From assembly GCA_018699955.1 (NCBI GenBank), contig JABISG010000034.1, positions 1 to 64,000 on the forward strand: DNA of 64,000 bases. The letters are read 5' to 3'. The notes under the pieces are model-generated. The model was not told the origin of the DNA and searched no databases. It worked only from the letters and a program-made list of their open reading frames with translations. Source of the stretch: Planctomycetaceae bacterium. GTDB lineage: Bacteria > Planctomycetota > Planctomycetia > Planctomycetales > Planctomycetaceae. This document shows, piece by piece, positions 22,873-31,043 of the stretch. The stretch's first letter is position 1. Every line of letters begins with the position of its first letter. The position numbers and the translations under genes are program-made.

Positions 22873-25209
22873 ATGCTTGCATACCGCATTCGATTCCAGA
22901 CAAGTCTTGTTGTACTGTTCTTCGTGCAGTGCAGTCTGCTTGCGTTTTCTGCGACGGCAACCGCGCAGGATATCGGCGATCTCACCAGTCAATTTGCCGG
23001 TGAAGATCCCGATTCGGAGTCGCCTCCGGAATCGCCGATCGATGTGCTGGAGAGTGAAGCGGCGCTGACCAAGTTGGATTTGAACAAAGACCAGCGCGAC
23101 AAGATTAAGGCAATCATCGATGGTTACCGCAAGCAGGAAGAAGAGATAAAGGCTCGCTACGACGAACAACTCAAATCAATCACTTCCATCGGTGAGAAAC
23201 TCCGCAAGCGGGCCGAATTTCGTGGTAAGGTTCGCACCGAAACCGAAGGAAAGAAGGCGGCAGCCGAACAGTCGCTGCTGGAATTGCTCAACGACCAACA
23301 GAAGGCCGAACTTAAGACAATGGTCCCGGAACCTCCGGCCGAAAGCCCGGCTTCTGGTTCGTCGAACACGACGCCAGGCACAAGCCGCCCACGGCTCGGC
23401 AGCGGTCCATCATCATCAACGACGCCCAGTGCGCCGGCAAAACGAACCGCGAACACGGTCGCATCGTTTGGTGCGGCTGATGACTCGCCACCACAAGACA
23501 AACCATCCACCGCCGCAACCTCGGCGGACGCCGCTGCAGCGCCGGGCAGTGCGATAACACCGGCAAGATCAACTTCGTCAGAGCCGGCGACATTGGCATT
23601 CAACTTTCATGAAGCTCCCTGGACCGACGTGCTGAGGCTATTTACTAAAGCAGCCGGGCTGACGCTCAACATGCGGGATGTCCCCCCGGGGTCGTTCACC
23701 TACTACGATGATAAGAAATATACGCCAGCCGAAGCGCTTGATGTGATGAACCGCATGCTGTTGCAGAACAGTCACATTCTGGTGCGGCACGATCGGTTTC
23801 TGAGCGTTTTCAATGCCAGTAAGGGTGTGCCGCCCAATCTGGTGGAAACGGTCACTCCAGAAGAATTGGCCACACGGGGCAAAACCGAGTTGTTGCGCGT
23901 TGCATTACCGCTGGGTGATCGTGACGCCGCCAAGGCTTCGTCAGAAGTGCAGGCATTGCTAGGACCGCAGGGGAAGGTCGCGGCACTTGAGTCGGCCAAC
24001 TCCATTGTCGTCACCGACATTGCCGCGAATTTGATCCGCGTCGAGGGACTTTTGAAGGGGGACGCGAAGGTTAAGGACGAAAAACTAACATTCAAAGCGT
24101 TTCAGCTCAAGCAAATCGATGCCGCGGAAGCGGCTGACATTATTCGCAGCCTGTTGGGGGTCGATACCGGCGTGACCAACGTGAGCGAAGCCGGACCGGC
24201 CGGTCCTTCCAACAGCCGTGGCAGCAGCCGCGGCAGCAGTCGTGATCCCCGCGCTGCATTTATCGCGCAAATGCGCGGCGGTGGATCGCCTTCGCGCACC
24301 CCCGCAGCCCCCGCCAAGCCGGAAGCAGCCAAAGCAAAAGTTGCCGTCGATTACCGCACCAACAGCGTACTCGTCAACGCGACCGCGGCCAACATGAAAC
24401 TTGTCGAAGACATGGTCAAAGCGCTCGACGTCGAATCGACCGACATTGACGGCGTTGCCGCTGGGCGGAATTCAAGAGAGCCGTATCTCCAGGTCTATAA
24501 GATTAAGAATGCCGAGACGACGGAAGTCTCCAAGACTCTCACCGTGCTGCACCCGGGGTTGGTGATTAATGAAGACGGTAGATACAAAACTCTACACATC
24601 ATGGCAAACGCCGAAGAACACAACGAGATTGCAGGACACATTCGCCAGCTTGACGGTGGTGGCAGCGGCGATACGTTGGCCGTTTTGCCGTTGGAGGGGC
24701 TGAATGGATACAACGTCAGCATGACCGTCGAAGCGTTGTACGAGAATGATAAGGATTCCGCCCCATCGATTCAGATGGACCCCTCGGGGCAAAGTGTCAT
24801 CGTTCGCGGAGATGCGACTCAGATTCAAATGGTGCGAACCATGATCGGTCAATTGGCCCAACAAGGCCCCTCCGCTGAACCACCGGCCGGACAGTCGGTT
24901 CGCATCGTCGCACCTGGAGCGGCCAGTACAGAGTTCATGCAGAATGCGATCGGTGTTCTGTATCCACAGGTCACGTTCACGGCGGCAGAAACAAAAGCAA
25001 ACGACAACTCGCGAGATAGTAGAAACTCTCGCTCCTCAGGTTCATCCAGCGCCGACGCAGAACGCGAACGCCGCATCAGAGAATGGCGCGAACGCATGTT
25101 TAGTCGCGGCGGCAGTTTCGGCAGTCCGCGTGGTAGTTCGCGGGGCAGCTCGCGCGGCAGCTCGCCGAGTAGTTCCAGCGGTCGTCCTCAACCTTCAAGA
25201 GGCCGCTGA
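22873..25209 (+). CDS. Secretin N-domain (GspD-like) protein lacking the pore domain
   Basis: The ATG at 22873 yields 778 residues with a signal peptide (SLVVLFFVQCSLLAFSATATAQ). About 58-150 is a helical LTxxQ-like module (LTKLDLNKDQRDKIKAII ... LLELLNDQQKAELK). After a Ser/Pro/Ala-rich linker, about 238 onward contains secretin N-domain folds: FHEAPWTDVLRLF (N0-like) and N1/N2-like blocks (FQLKQIDAAEAADIIRSLLG, YRTNSVLVNATAANMKLVEDMV, YKIKNAETTEVSKTL). The protein ends in a Ser/Arg/Gly-rich tail (RGSSRGSS repeats) with no membrane-spanning secretin beta-barrel. It is probably the periplasmic ring partner of the pseudopilin machine encoded next, with the pore supplied elsewhere or absent. 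Codon use is normal up to the stop and no pore remnant was seen in the following 157 bp. Confidence 0.8.
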   Translation: MLAYRIRFQTSLVVLFFVQCSLLAFSATATAQDIGDLTSQFAGEDPDSESPPESPIDVLESEAALTKLDLNKDQRDKIKAIIDGYRKQEEEIKARYDEQLKSITSIGEKLRKRAEFRGKVRTETEGKKAAAEQSLLELLNDQQKAELKTMVPEPPAESPASGSSNTTPGTSRPRLGSGPSSSTTPSAPAKRTANTVASFGAADDSPPQDKPSTAATSADAAAAPGSAITPARSTSSEPATLAFNFHEAPWTDVLRLFTKAAGLTLNMRDVPPGSFTYYDDKKYTPAEALDVMNRMLLQNSHILVRHDRFLSVFNASKGVPPNLVETVTPEELATRGKTELLRVALPLGDRDAAKASSEVQALLGPQGKVAALESANSIVVTDIAANLIRVEGLLKGDAKVKDEKLTFKAFQLKQIDAAEAADIIRSLLGVDTGVTNVSEAGPAGPSNSRGSSRGSSRDPRAAFIAQMRGGGSPSRTPAAPAKPEAAKAKVAVDYRTNSVLVNATAANMKLVEDMVKALDVESTDIDGVAAGRNSREPYLQVYKIKNAETTEVSKTLTVLHPGLVINEDGRYKTLHIMANAEEHNEIAGHIRQLDGGGSGDTLAVLPLEGLNGYNVSMTVEALYENDKDSAPSIQMDPSGQSVIVRGDATQIQMVRTMIGQLAQQGPSAEPPAGQSVRIVAPGAASTEFMQNAIGVLYPQVTFTAAETKANDNSRDSRNSRSSGSSSADAERERRIREWRERMFSRGGSFGSPRGSSRGSSRGSSPSSSSGRPQPSRGR

Positions 25210-25366
25210 TCGGCAGTCTTCTCGCGTTCGCGATCACCGATAAAAGATCGCATTGGAAGTCGTGGTGGCTTCCCGAACATCGGAAATCGAAATCCGTTTC
25301 GAGTCCACAAAGAATGTTCGTTTTGTTTGCAACAATTGGCAAGAAACTTAGCAGCGGTACCGACAG

Positions 25367-27049
25367 ATGGAATTTGGCAAGCTCCTGCTCCAACGCGGAC
25401 TAGTCAGTCAGCAGCAGTTGGAACTTGCGCGCACACAAGCCGAGGGAAGACGCGTCGATCAGGTACTCATTGAGATGGGTGCCCTCAGCGAAGAACAGGC
25501 GCTGCAGACGCTCGCCGATGATCTCGGCATGCGATACGTCGATGTGAAAGAGTTCGACGTTGATCGGGAACTGCTCGTTCAATTTCCCACGACGGCCATC
25601 TTCCGGCATTCGCTGCTTCCGCTGGTTCGCGTCAACGGCTTTGTCGATGTCGCCACCAGCGATCCGTTCGACCTGGAAGCCCTGGACGAACTCAGTTCGC
25701 TGAGTGGGTTTCAGTTGCGGCCCGTTCTCGCCTGCCGCGAAGATGTCGTGCACCTCATCAAGGAGCATCTGGGTGTTGGCGGCGACACCATCACCGAGTT
25801 GGTGGCCCGCGCAGCAGAAGACGATGTCGAACTGCTCGAAGACATTGCCGAGCCGTCCGGTGAACTCGGCGACGACGCGGCATCGGCATCGGTCATACGG
25901 CTGGTCAACGAGTTGCTCGTCGAGGCGTTGATCCAGCGTGCCAGCGACGTGCATATCGAACCGCACGATACGGGTCTCAGTGTTCGCTTTCGTGTCGATG
26001 GCATTCTGCACCCCCAACCGGTCCCGCCGGAGATCAACCAGTTTTATGCGGCCATCATCACGCGGCTGAAAATCATGTCGCGGCTGAACATCGCCGAAAA
26101 ACGCCTGCCGCAGGACGGCCGAATCAAGCTGCGAATTTCTGGAAGGGAAATTGACGTTCGCGCCTCGGTCATTCCGATGCTGCACGGTGAAGGCGTTGTG
26201 TTGCGTCTGCTGGATAAGGACCGCATGTCCTTCGATTTGAAGGGCGTCGGCATGCCGGCCGAAATCGCGCAGCCGTTCCATGAACTCATCTCGCTGCCGC
26301 ACGGCATCGTGCTGGTGACCGGGCCGACCGGTAGCGGAAAAACGACGACGCTGTACGGTGCGTTGAACGAAATCAAAGACGATACGACGAAAATTATTAC
26401 GGTCGAAGACCCCGTCGAATACCAAACGCCCGGCATCAGTCAGATTCAGGTCCACGGAAAAATCGGCCTGACATTTGCCGCCGGTCTTCGCAGTATCCTG
26501 CGTCACGATCCGGATGTTGTCCTCATCGGTGAAATCCGCGACGGAGAAACGGCGCAAAGTGCAATTCAGGCATCACTCACCGGTCACCTCGTCTTCAGCA
26601 CACTGCACACCAACGACGCGCCGGGCGCATTCACACGGCTGATGGACATGGGCGTCGAACCGTATCTGGTTGCCAGCACGCTTGAAGGCGTCCTCGCGCA
26701 ACGGCTGCTGCGCGTCCTTTGCCCCGCTTGCAAAGAGGAATATTCGCCGCGCCCAGAGGACCTCCCACCCGACCTGCCGTATGAGACGGCCAGAACCTTG
26801 TGGCGACCGGTTGGTTGCCGCGAATGCCGTGGGACCGGGTTTAGCGGACGGACCGGCATTTTCGAGTTGCTGCCAACTGGCAGTGAAGTTCGCAGGTTGT
26901 GCATCGACCGCGCCGACGCCGGCCAGATTCGCGAATTCGCCATTAAAAACGGCATGATGACATTGAGACAATGCGGCTGGCAGAAGGTGCGAGAGGGAGT
27001 CAGCACCGTCGAGGAAGTACTACGAATTACCAAGGGAGACATTATTTGA
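25367..27049 (+). CDS. gspE: Type II secretion / type IV pilus assembly ATPase GspE/PilB
   Basis: This 560-residue cytoplasmic hexameric ATPase would power pseudopilus assembly. About 1-150 is the N-terminal GspE/MshEN-type domain ([19 protein letters not shown]). The ATPase core shows Walker [10 protein letters not shown] at 319-327, the Asp box (ITVEDPVEY), Walker B-like VVLIGEIRD at 384-392 and the His box [12 protein letters not shown]. The zinc-binding tetracysteine region is present as CPAC near 452 and CREC near 484. All expected catalytic residues are there and the length is usual for the family. No strong Shine-Dalgarno site precedes the ATG. GspF follows after 78 bp. Confidence 0.95.
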   Translation: MEFGKLLLQRGLVSQQQLELARTQAEGRRVDQVLIEMGALSEEQALQTLADDLGMRYVDVKEFDVDRELLVQFPTTAIFRHSLLPLVRVNGFVDVATSDPFDLEALDELSSLSGFQLRPVLACREDVVHLIKEHLGVGGDTITELVARAAEDDVELLEDIAEPSGELGDDAASASVIRLVNELLVEALIQRASDVHIEPHDTGLSVRFRVDGILHPQPVPPEINQFYAAIITRLKIMSRLNIAEKRLPQDGRIKLRISGREIDVRASVIPMLHGEGVVLRLLDKDRMSFDLKGVGMPAEIAQPFHELISLPHGIVLVTGPTGSGKTTTLYGALNEIKDDTTKIITVEDPVEYQTPGISQIQVHGKIGLTFAAGLRSILRHDPDVVLIGEIRDGETAQSAIQASLTGHLVFSTLHTNDAPGAFTRLMDMGVEPYLVASTLEGVLAQRLLRVLCPACKEEYSPRPEDLPPDLPYETARTLWRPVGCRECRGTGFSGRTGIFELLPTGSEVRRLCIDRADAGQIREFAIKNGMMTLRQCGWQKVREGVSTVEEVLRITKGDII

Positions 27050-27127
27050 CGCGACCGCGGTCGGCATCTTCGTCACCATACGCGGCGAACATTCAGCTCT
27101 TGACTCTCGACACTCGACTCCAAAATC

Positions 27128-28336
27128 ATGCCTGACTTCCAATACACGGCCCGTGAACTTTCGGGCCAACAGGTGACCGGGACGCTGACAGCGCCCAGCA
27201 AGCGCGATGCGCTTTCTTCGCTGGCAACGCAGCAACTGTTTCCCGTGCGCGTTGAGGAAGCCGAAGACGCGGACGCCCGGAAGTCGCGGCTGCGTCGGCG
27301 TGTCGCAAGCCGACATCTGGTTGTCTTCTACACGCAGTTGGCCGACTTGCTGCGTTCGGGCGTTCCATTATTGCGGTCGCTGGAATTGCTGCAGCGACAG
27401 GCGATCAACCCGACCTTGAAACTGGTTCTGCAGGAGATTCGCGAACATATTGCCGATGGCAGTCGCCTGGCCGAAGCGATGCGGCAGCATCCGCTGGTGT
27501 TTTCCGAACTGGCCGTCAGCATGGTGCGGGCCGGCGAAGAAGGCAGTTTCATGGAGGATGTCCTGGTACGGATCGCGACCTTCACAGAACATCAACAGGA
27601 ACTCAAAAACCGCGTCGTTGGCACGTTGATCTATCCGGCATTCCTGACGGTCGCGATGACTGTTGTCGTCACTCTGATGCTCGTCTTCTTCGTTCCCAAG
27701 TTCGAGCCGGTCTTCGCCGACTTGAAAGAAAACAACGAACTGCCCTGGGCCACAACATTGCTATTAGGGGCCAGCGACTTTGCACAGAATTTCTGGCTGC
27801 TGATCCTCGCCGTTCTGGCAGCCGGTGGATACGGACTGTTCGCCTGGCTCAAGACCGATGACGGACGCGAGAAACTCGATGAGTTTCGCATTCGCGCCTA
27901 TGGTTTGGGGCCGGTTGTTCGCAGCCTGGCGATTGCCCGCTTCTGTCGAATTCTGGGAACGTTGCTACGAAACGGCGTGCCGATTTTACAGTCGTTGAAC
28001 ATCGCCAAAGACGCGACCGGAAATGTTATTCTCAGCCGATCCATCGGCGCGGCCGCCGAGAACATTTCAGAGGGGAAGTCGCTCGCATCCCCGTTGGCGG
28101 GAAGCGGGCAGTTTCCAGACGATGTGGTCGAAATGATTGCGGTGGGCGAAGAGGCAAACAATTTGGAACAGGTGCTGATCAACATCGCCGACAGCATGGA
28201 ACGCCGCACCAACCGTTTGCTCGACATTTTCGTCCGCATGCTGGAGCCGGCTTTGCTGACGGCGATGGCAGGCGTTGTATTGTTTGTCGTTGTTGCGTTG
28301 CTGTTACCAATCCTGAAAAGCTCCAGCATCATGTAA
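27128..28336 (+). CDS. gspF: Type II secretion inner-membrane platform protein GspF
   Basis: The 402-residue protein has the duplicated GspF/PilC layout. The first cytoplasmic T2SSF domain is RHLVVFYTQLADLLRSGVPLLRSLELLQ onward. A transmembrane segment lies around 168-190 (LTVAMTVVVTLMLVFFVP) and another around 215-240. The second T2SSF domain (LAIARFCRILGTLLRNGVPILQSL) and a last helix near the C-terminus (MAGVVLFVVVALLLPIL) complete it. The N-terminus (PDFQYTARELSGQQVTGTL) is also typical. It anchors the GspE ATPase and the PilM-PilN fusion encoded downstream. The 78-bp gap before it contains near-repeats of GACTCTCGAC-type words. The start ATG at 27128 has no clear ribosome-binding site. 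Confidence 0.95.
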   Translation: MPDFQYTARELSGQQVTGTLTAPSKRDALSSLATQQLFPVRVEEAEDADARKSRLRRRVASRHLVVFYTQLADLLRSGVPLLRSLELLQRQAINPTLKLVLQEIREHIADGSRLAEAMRQHPLVFSELAVSMVRAGEEGSFMEDVLVRIATFTEHQQELKNRVVGTLIYPAFLTVAMTVVVTLMLVFFVPKFEPVFADLKENNELPWATTLLLGASDFAQNFWLLILAVLAAGGYGLFAWLKTDDGREKLDEFRIRAYGLGPVVRSLAIARFCRILGTLLRNGVPILQSLNIAKDATGNVILSRSIGAAAENISEGKSLASPLAGSGQFPDDVVEMIAVGEEANNLEQVLINIADSMERRTNRLLDIFVRMLEPALLTAMAGVVLFVVVALLLPILKSSSIM

Positions 28337-28464
28337 GAAAAACCGAACCGAAATTCGTCCGTCGCTCATCGGCAGACCGTCACAAGAAACAAACGAAGAA
28401 TTCAATCCACGTGCAGGGACGACAAGCGAAACATTCAAAAGGCCCGAAGAACAGAGGTAAGACC

Positions 28465-28917
28465 ATGACAAAACAATCGAAGAAAAAACAAAATCGTGGC
28501 GGCTTTACGCTGCTGGAAGTGCTGCTGGTGTTAATCATTCTGGGAGTGATTGCCGCGCTCGTCGTCCCGCAGCTGACCGGATCGCAGCAGAAAGCGATGA
28601 TCCTGGCCGCTGGAACAACCATCAAGAAACTGGAAGCCAAGGTGGAATTCTATGCCGTCGAACACGAATCCACCTACCCCGAGACGCTGGACGATCTGCT
28701 CGAGCCGGTCGATAGCGACGGCAACGCGATGCCGCCCTACGAGAAGACCTTTCCCAAAGATCCGTGGAAGCAGCCGCTGAACTACAAGCTGGAGGCGTCC
28801 ACCGACGGATCGGACAGAATGGAGCCGCGAATCTGGTCCAACGGACCCAACAAGAAAGACGACGACGGCGACGGCGACGACATCAATAACTGGTCGGAGC
28901 TGGAAGAGGACAGATAG
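28465..28917 (+). CDS. gspG: Major pseudopilin GspG
   Basis: The ATG at 28465, with AGAGG upstream, gives 150 residues. A GTG at 28411 would add a charged 18-residue extension and is rejected. The prepilin signal is classic: a basic leader, cleavage G13/F14, and FTLLEVLLVLIILGVIAALVVP with Glu at mature position 5. The body has the GspG pattern PYEKTFPKDPWKQPLNYKLE and an Asp-rich calcium-site-like end (DDDGDGDDINNW). It forms the shaft of the periplasmic pseudopilus. A conspicuous hairpin follows the stop codon. The prepilin peptidase needed for processing is not in the window. Confidence 0.95.
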   Translation: MTKQSKKKQNRGGFTLLEVLLVLIILGVIAALVVPQLTGSQQKAMILAAGTTIKKLEAKVEFYAVEHESTYPETLDDLLEPVDSDGNAMPPYEKTFPKDPWKQPLNYKLEASTDGSDRMEPRIWSNGPNKKDDDGDGDDINNWSELEEDR

Positions 28918-28938
28918 GCTGGCGGCGGGGCGCAATGA

Positions 28939-28970
28939 GAAACACGGTTTTTTTTGAAAAACCGGGTTTC
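28939..28970 (+). repeat. Hairpin between the major and the first minor pseudopilin genes
   Basis: GAAAC (28939-28943) pairs with GTTTC (28966-28970), and CGGTTTTT (28945-28952) with AAAAACCG (28957-28964), interrupted by one mismatch, with loop TTTG. It follows the GspG stop by 21 bp. It could stabilise the GspG message or attenuate readthrough, giving more major than minor pseudopilin. Confidence 0.6.
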
Positions 28971-29015
28971 TGACCGGGGGAATGAGAGTGGAGTTCTGAT
29001 ACGAGGCACTGATCG

Positions 29016-29588
29016 ATGCGACGCGTTGCAGCCAACAACCCGATGAATCGCCGACGATCGCAACGCGGTTACACCCTGCTGGAACTGCTGCTCGTACTGG
29101 GCATTCTGCTCGTACTGGCAGGTCTCGCGTTTCCCGGCGTGATGAGAATTTACGGGCGACACCAGTTTCAGACGGTCGTAGAAGATGTCCGCGCCCATCT
29201 GGCCGCTTCTCGTCTGCGCGCCATCGATACCGGCGTCGTCTATCAATTCAGCTACGAACCAAACGGCCAACGCTTCTCGGTGACGCCATTCGAGGCAGCC
29301 GAGGGAAATTCGTTGCCGACATTGGAAGGCACACTGCCGGAATCGTTTCGGTTCGAAACAACCGATAACGATCAGACATCCTCGACGCCGCAGTCGATCA
29401 CAGGCGCGTCCACCACCGACGCTTCCACGATGAGTAACGAAGTCATCATTCTGTTCGTTCCGGATGGCTCAGCCACCGAAGCCGCTCTCGATGTCGTCGA
29501 TGAGGAGAACCGTTTCGTGCGTCTGTCGGTTCGAGGTCTCACGGGCGCCGTCACGGTTGGGGGAGTTCAGCAGAGGTCGTCGTTATGA
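29016..29588 (+). CDS. gspH: Minor pseudopilin, GspH-like
   Basis: This 190-residue pseudopilin has a prepilin signal with cleavage G18/Y19, followed by YTLLELLLVLGILLVLAGLAFPGV with Glu at mature position 5. The GspH hallmark LAASRLRAIDTGVVYQFSYEPNGQRFSVTPF follows. The middle contains a Ser/Thr-rich stretch (SSTPQSITGASTTDAS). It is expected near the pseudopilus tip with I, J and K. The ATG at 29016 has GAGG about 10 nt upstream. The stop overlaps the next start (ATGA). The assignment to H in place of another minor pseudopilin rests on the GspH-type body and on gene order. Confidence 0.88.
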   Translation: MRRVAANNPMNRRRSQRGYTLLELLLVLGILLVLAGLAFPGVMRIYGRHQFQTVVEDVRAHLAASRLRAIDTGVVYQFSYEPNGQRFSVTPFEAAEGNSLPTLEGTLPESFRFETTDNDQTSSTPQSITGASTTDASTMSNEVIILFVPDGSATEAALDVVDEENRFVRLSVRGLTGAVTVGGVQQRSSL

Positions 29589-30130
29589 GCCGCAACTTGC
29601 CCGTCCGCAACGGCTTGACGATGTACGAAGTGGTGCTGTCGTTGGCGATCCTGTTGGGATCGATGGCCGTATTGGGACAGCTGATTGCCACCGGCAGCCG
29701 GGCTGCAACGCAGTCGCGTTTGCGAACGCAGGCGATGCTGATCTGCCAGACAAAAATGGCCGAAGTTATCGCGGGCAACGTGTTGATGGAATCTGTCGGT
29801 GACGAAGTGCTGGAATCGACGGATACCGGAGAATGGGTCTGGAGTCTCGAAGTTGTCGGCGGCACGTCCCAAACTGGCGGTCTCGACATTTTGTCTTTCG
29901 ATGACTCTGCCCTGGTTTCGTCCAACTCATCCCTTTCGTCAACTTCTTCCGGAGCGCTGCCTCATTCGGATTTGATTCGGCTCGAAATTTCGGTTTCACG
30001 TATCACTCGCGATGAGACCGTCGAAGTCACCGAAAAACTCACGCGGTTTGTTCGCAATCCGCAGCTATACGTTGAAGCGGCCGAACGGGCGGCCGAGTTG
30101 GCGGCAGAGGCAGAAGCAACGGCAGAGTAG
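29585..30130 (+). CDS. gspI: Minor pseudopilin, GspI-like
   Basis: The 181-residue protein overlaps the preceding gene by 4 bp. Its prepilin signal is variant: G10 followed by LTMYEVVLSLAILLGSMAVLGQL, still with Glu at mature position 5. The sequence AATQSRLRTQAMLICQTKMAEVIAG matches the GspI family. A Ser-rich stretch (SSNSSLSSTSS) and an Ala/Glu-rich C-terminal helix (AERAAELAAEAEATAE) are additions. It is expected to begin the tip complex with J and K. Translation is probably coupled to the GspH-like gene. Confidence 0.85.
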   Translation: MSRNLPVRNGLTMYEVVLSLAILLGSMAVLGQLIATGSRAATQSRLRTQAMLICQTKMAEVIAGNVLMESVGDEVLESTDTGEWVWSLEVVGGTSQTGGLDILSFDDSALVSSNSSLSSTSSGALPHSDLIRLEISVSRITRDETVEVTEKLTRFVRNPQLYVEAAERAAELAAEAEATAE

Positions 30131-30151
30131 AAACAACAGCAGAGTAATCGT

Positions 30152-31033
30152 ATGCAGAATCGGACACAACAACTTCAACATTCGCCGCGCAAGCCGGAAA
30201 GACAACGGCGTGCCTTCACGCTGTTGGAAGTCCTCTTTGCGCTCGCGCTGTCGCTGATGCTGTTCACCGCAATTCTGTCGGCCGTGGAAATGTATCGGCA
30301 GGTGTCAACAGCCGGTCGCGACGATGTGCAGCAAGCCCAACTGTCGCGGGCCATTTTGAGAACGATGGAAATTGACATTCGGTCGGTTGTTTACCGCGAC
30401 CCGCCGGATGAAGAAGAGGATGCAGCCGCTGACAGCGGAGAAGATGGCAGCGACGACGAAGATGCCGAGGTCGAAGAAGTCGAGACAGTCGATGCCGCAG
30501 AGGTCTTTTCAGGCGAAAGCATCGGGATCTTCGGCGACGCAACGACTCTCGTAATTCACATCGGCCGTCCACCACGCAAGCTGGAATCGCTGTTGCCCAT
30601 CGAGCCGGCCAGCGACCTGAAATCGATCGCCTATTTCCTGGCGACACCGGGTGCCGAAGGATTGCAGGGGGCCGCCGGAAGTTTGCTCGATTCGACCGGT
30701 AGCGGTGATGTGCAAGGTTTATCACGACTGGAAGGCGACCGGCTGGCTGTCGAATTCGCCGACTCGTCGGCCGATATGGACGCATTGGCACAACAAACGA
30801 CGCTACTTGCCGGCGAAGTCGACTTCCTGCAGTTTCGCTATTCCGACGGCGTCACCTGGCTCGATGCCTGGGACACCGTGACCTACGAACGGTTGCCCGC
30901 CGCCATTGAAATCACGCTTGGTATCGATTCGCAATCGACCGGTAATGCAGTGGCGGCCGAACCACGGGCATCGCGGCTGCACCGATTCGTCGTCGCAGTG
31001 CCGACAGCAGTGCCGTATCTGGAAGAGGAATAG
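30152..31033 (+). CDS. gspJ: Minor pseudopilin, GspJ-like, with acidic insert
   Basis: This 293-residue protein has a long basic leader and the core AFTLLEVLFALALSLMLFTAIL. The residue before the cleavage point is Ala21, not the near-invariant Gly, while Phe22 and Glu26 (mature position 5) are kept. The sequence RAILRTMEIDIRSVVYRD fits GspJ. An acidic insert (about 88-120, DEEEDAAADSGEDGSDDEDAEVEEVE) interrupts the body. It lies 21 bp after GspI and 10 bp before the GspK-like gene. Processing efficiency could be lower with Ala at -1, but Ala is tolerated by some prepilin peptidases. Confidence 0.85.
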   Translation: MQNRTQQLQHSPRKPERQRRAFTLLEVLFALALSLMLFTAILSAVEMYRQVSTAGRDDVQQAQLSRAILRTMEIDIRSVVYRDPPDEEEDAAADSGEDGSDDEDAEVEEVETVDAAEVFSGESIGIFGDATTLVIHIGRPPRKLESLLPIEPASDLKSIAYFLATPGAEGLQGAAGSLLDSTGSGDVQGLSRLEGDRLAVEFADSSADMDALAQQTTLLAGEVDFLQFRYSDGVTWLDAWDTVTYERLPAAIEITLGIDSQSTGNAVAAEPRASRLHRFVVAVPTAVPYLEEE

Positions 31034-31043
31034 CCGACAGCTT

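Noticed and set aside
25400-26557. 385-residue open frame on the minus strand
   Set aside because: Antisense to gspE, whose Walker and zinc motifs are intact on the plus strand.
27090-27127. GACTCTCGAC-type words before gspF as a repeat array
   Set aside because: Only about three imperfect 7-base words. Too short and degenerate to call a repeat.
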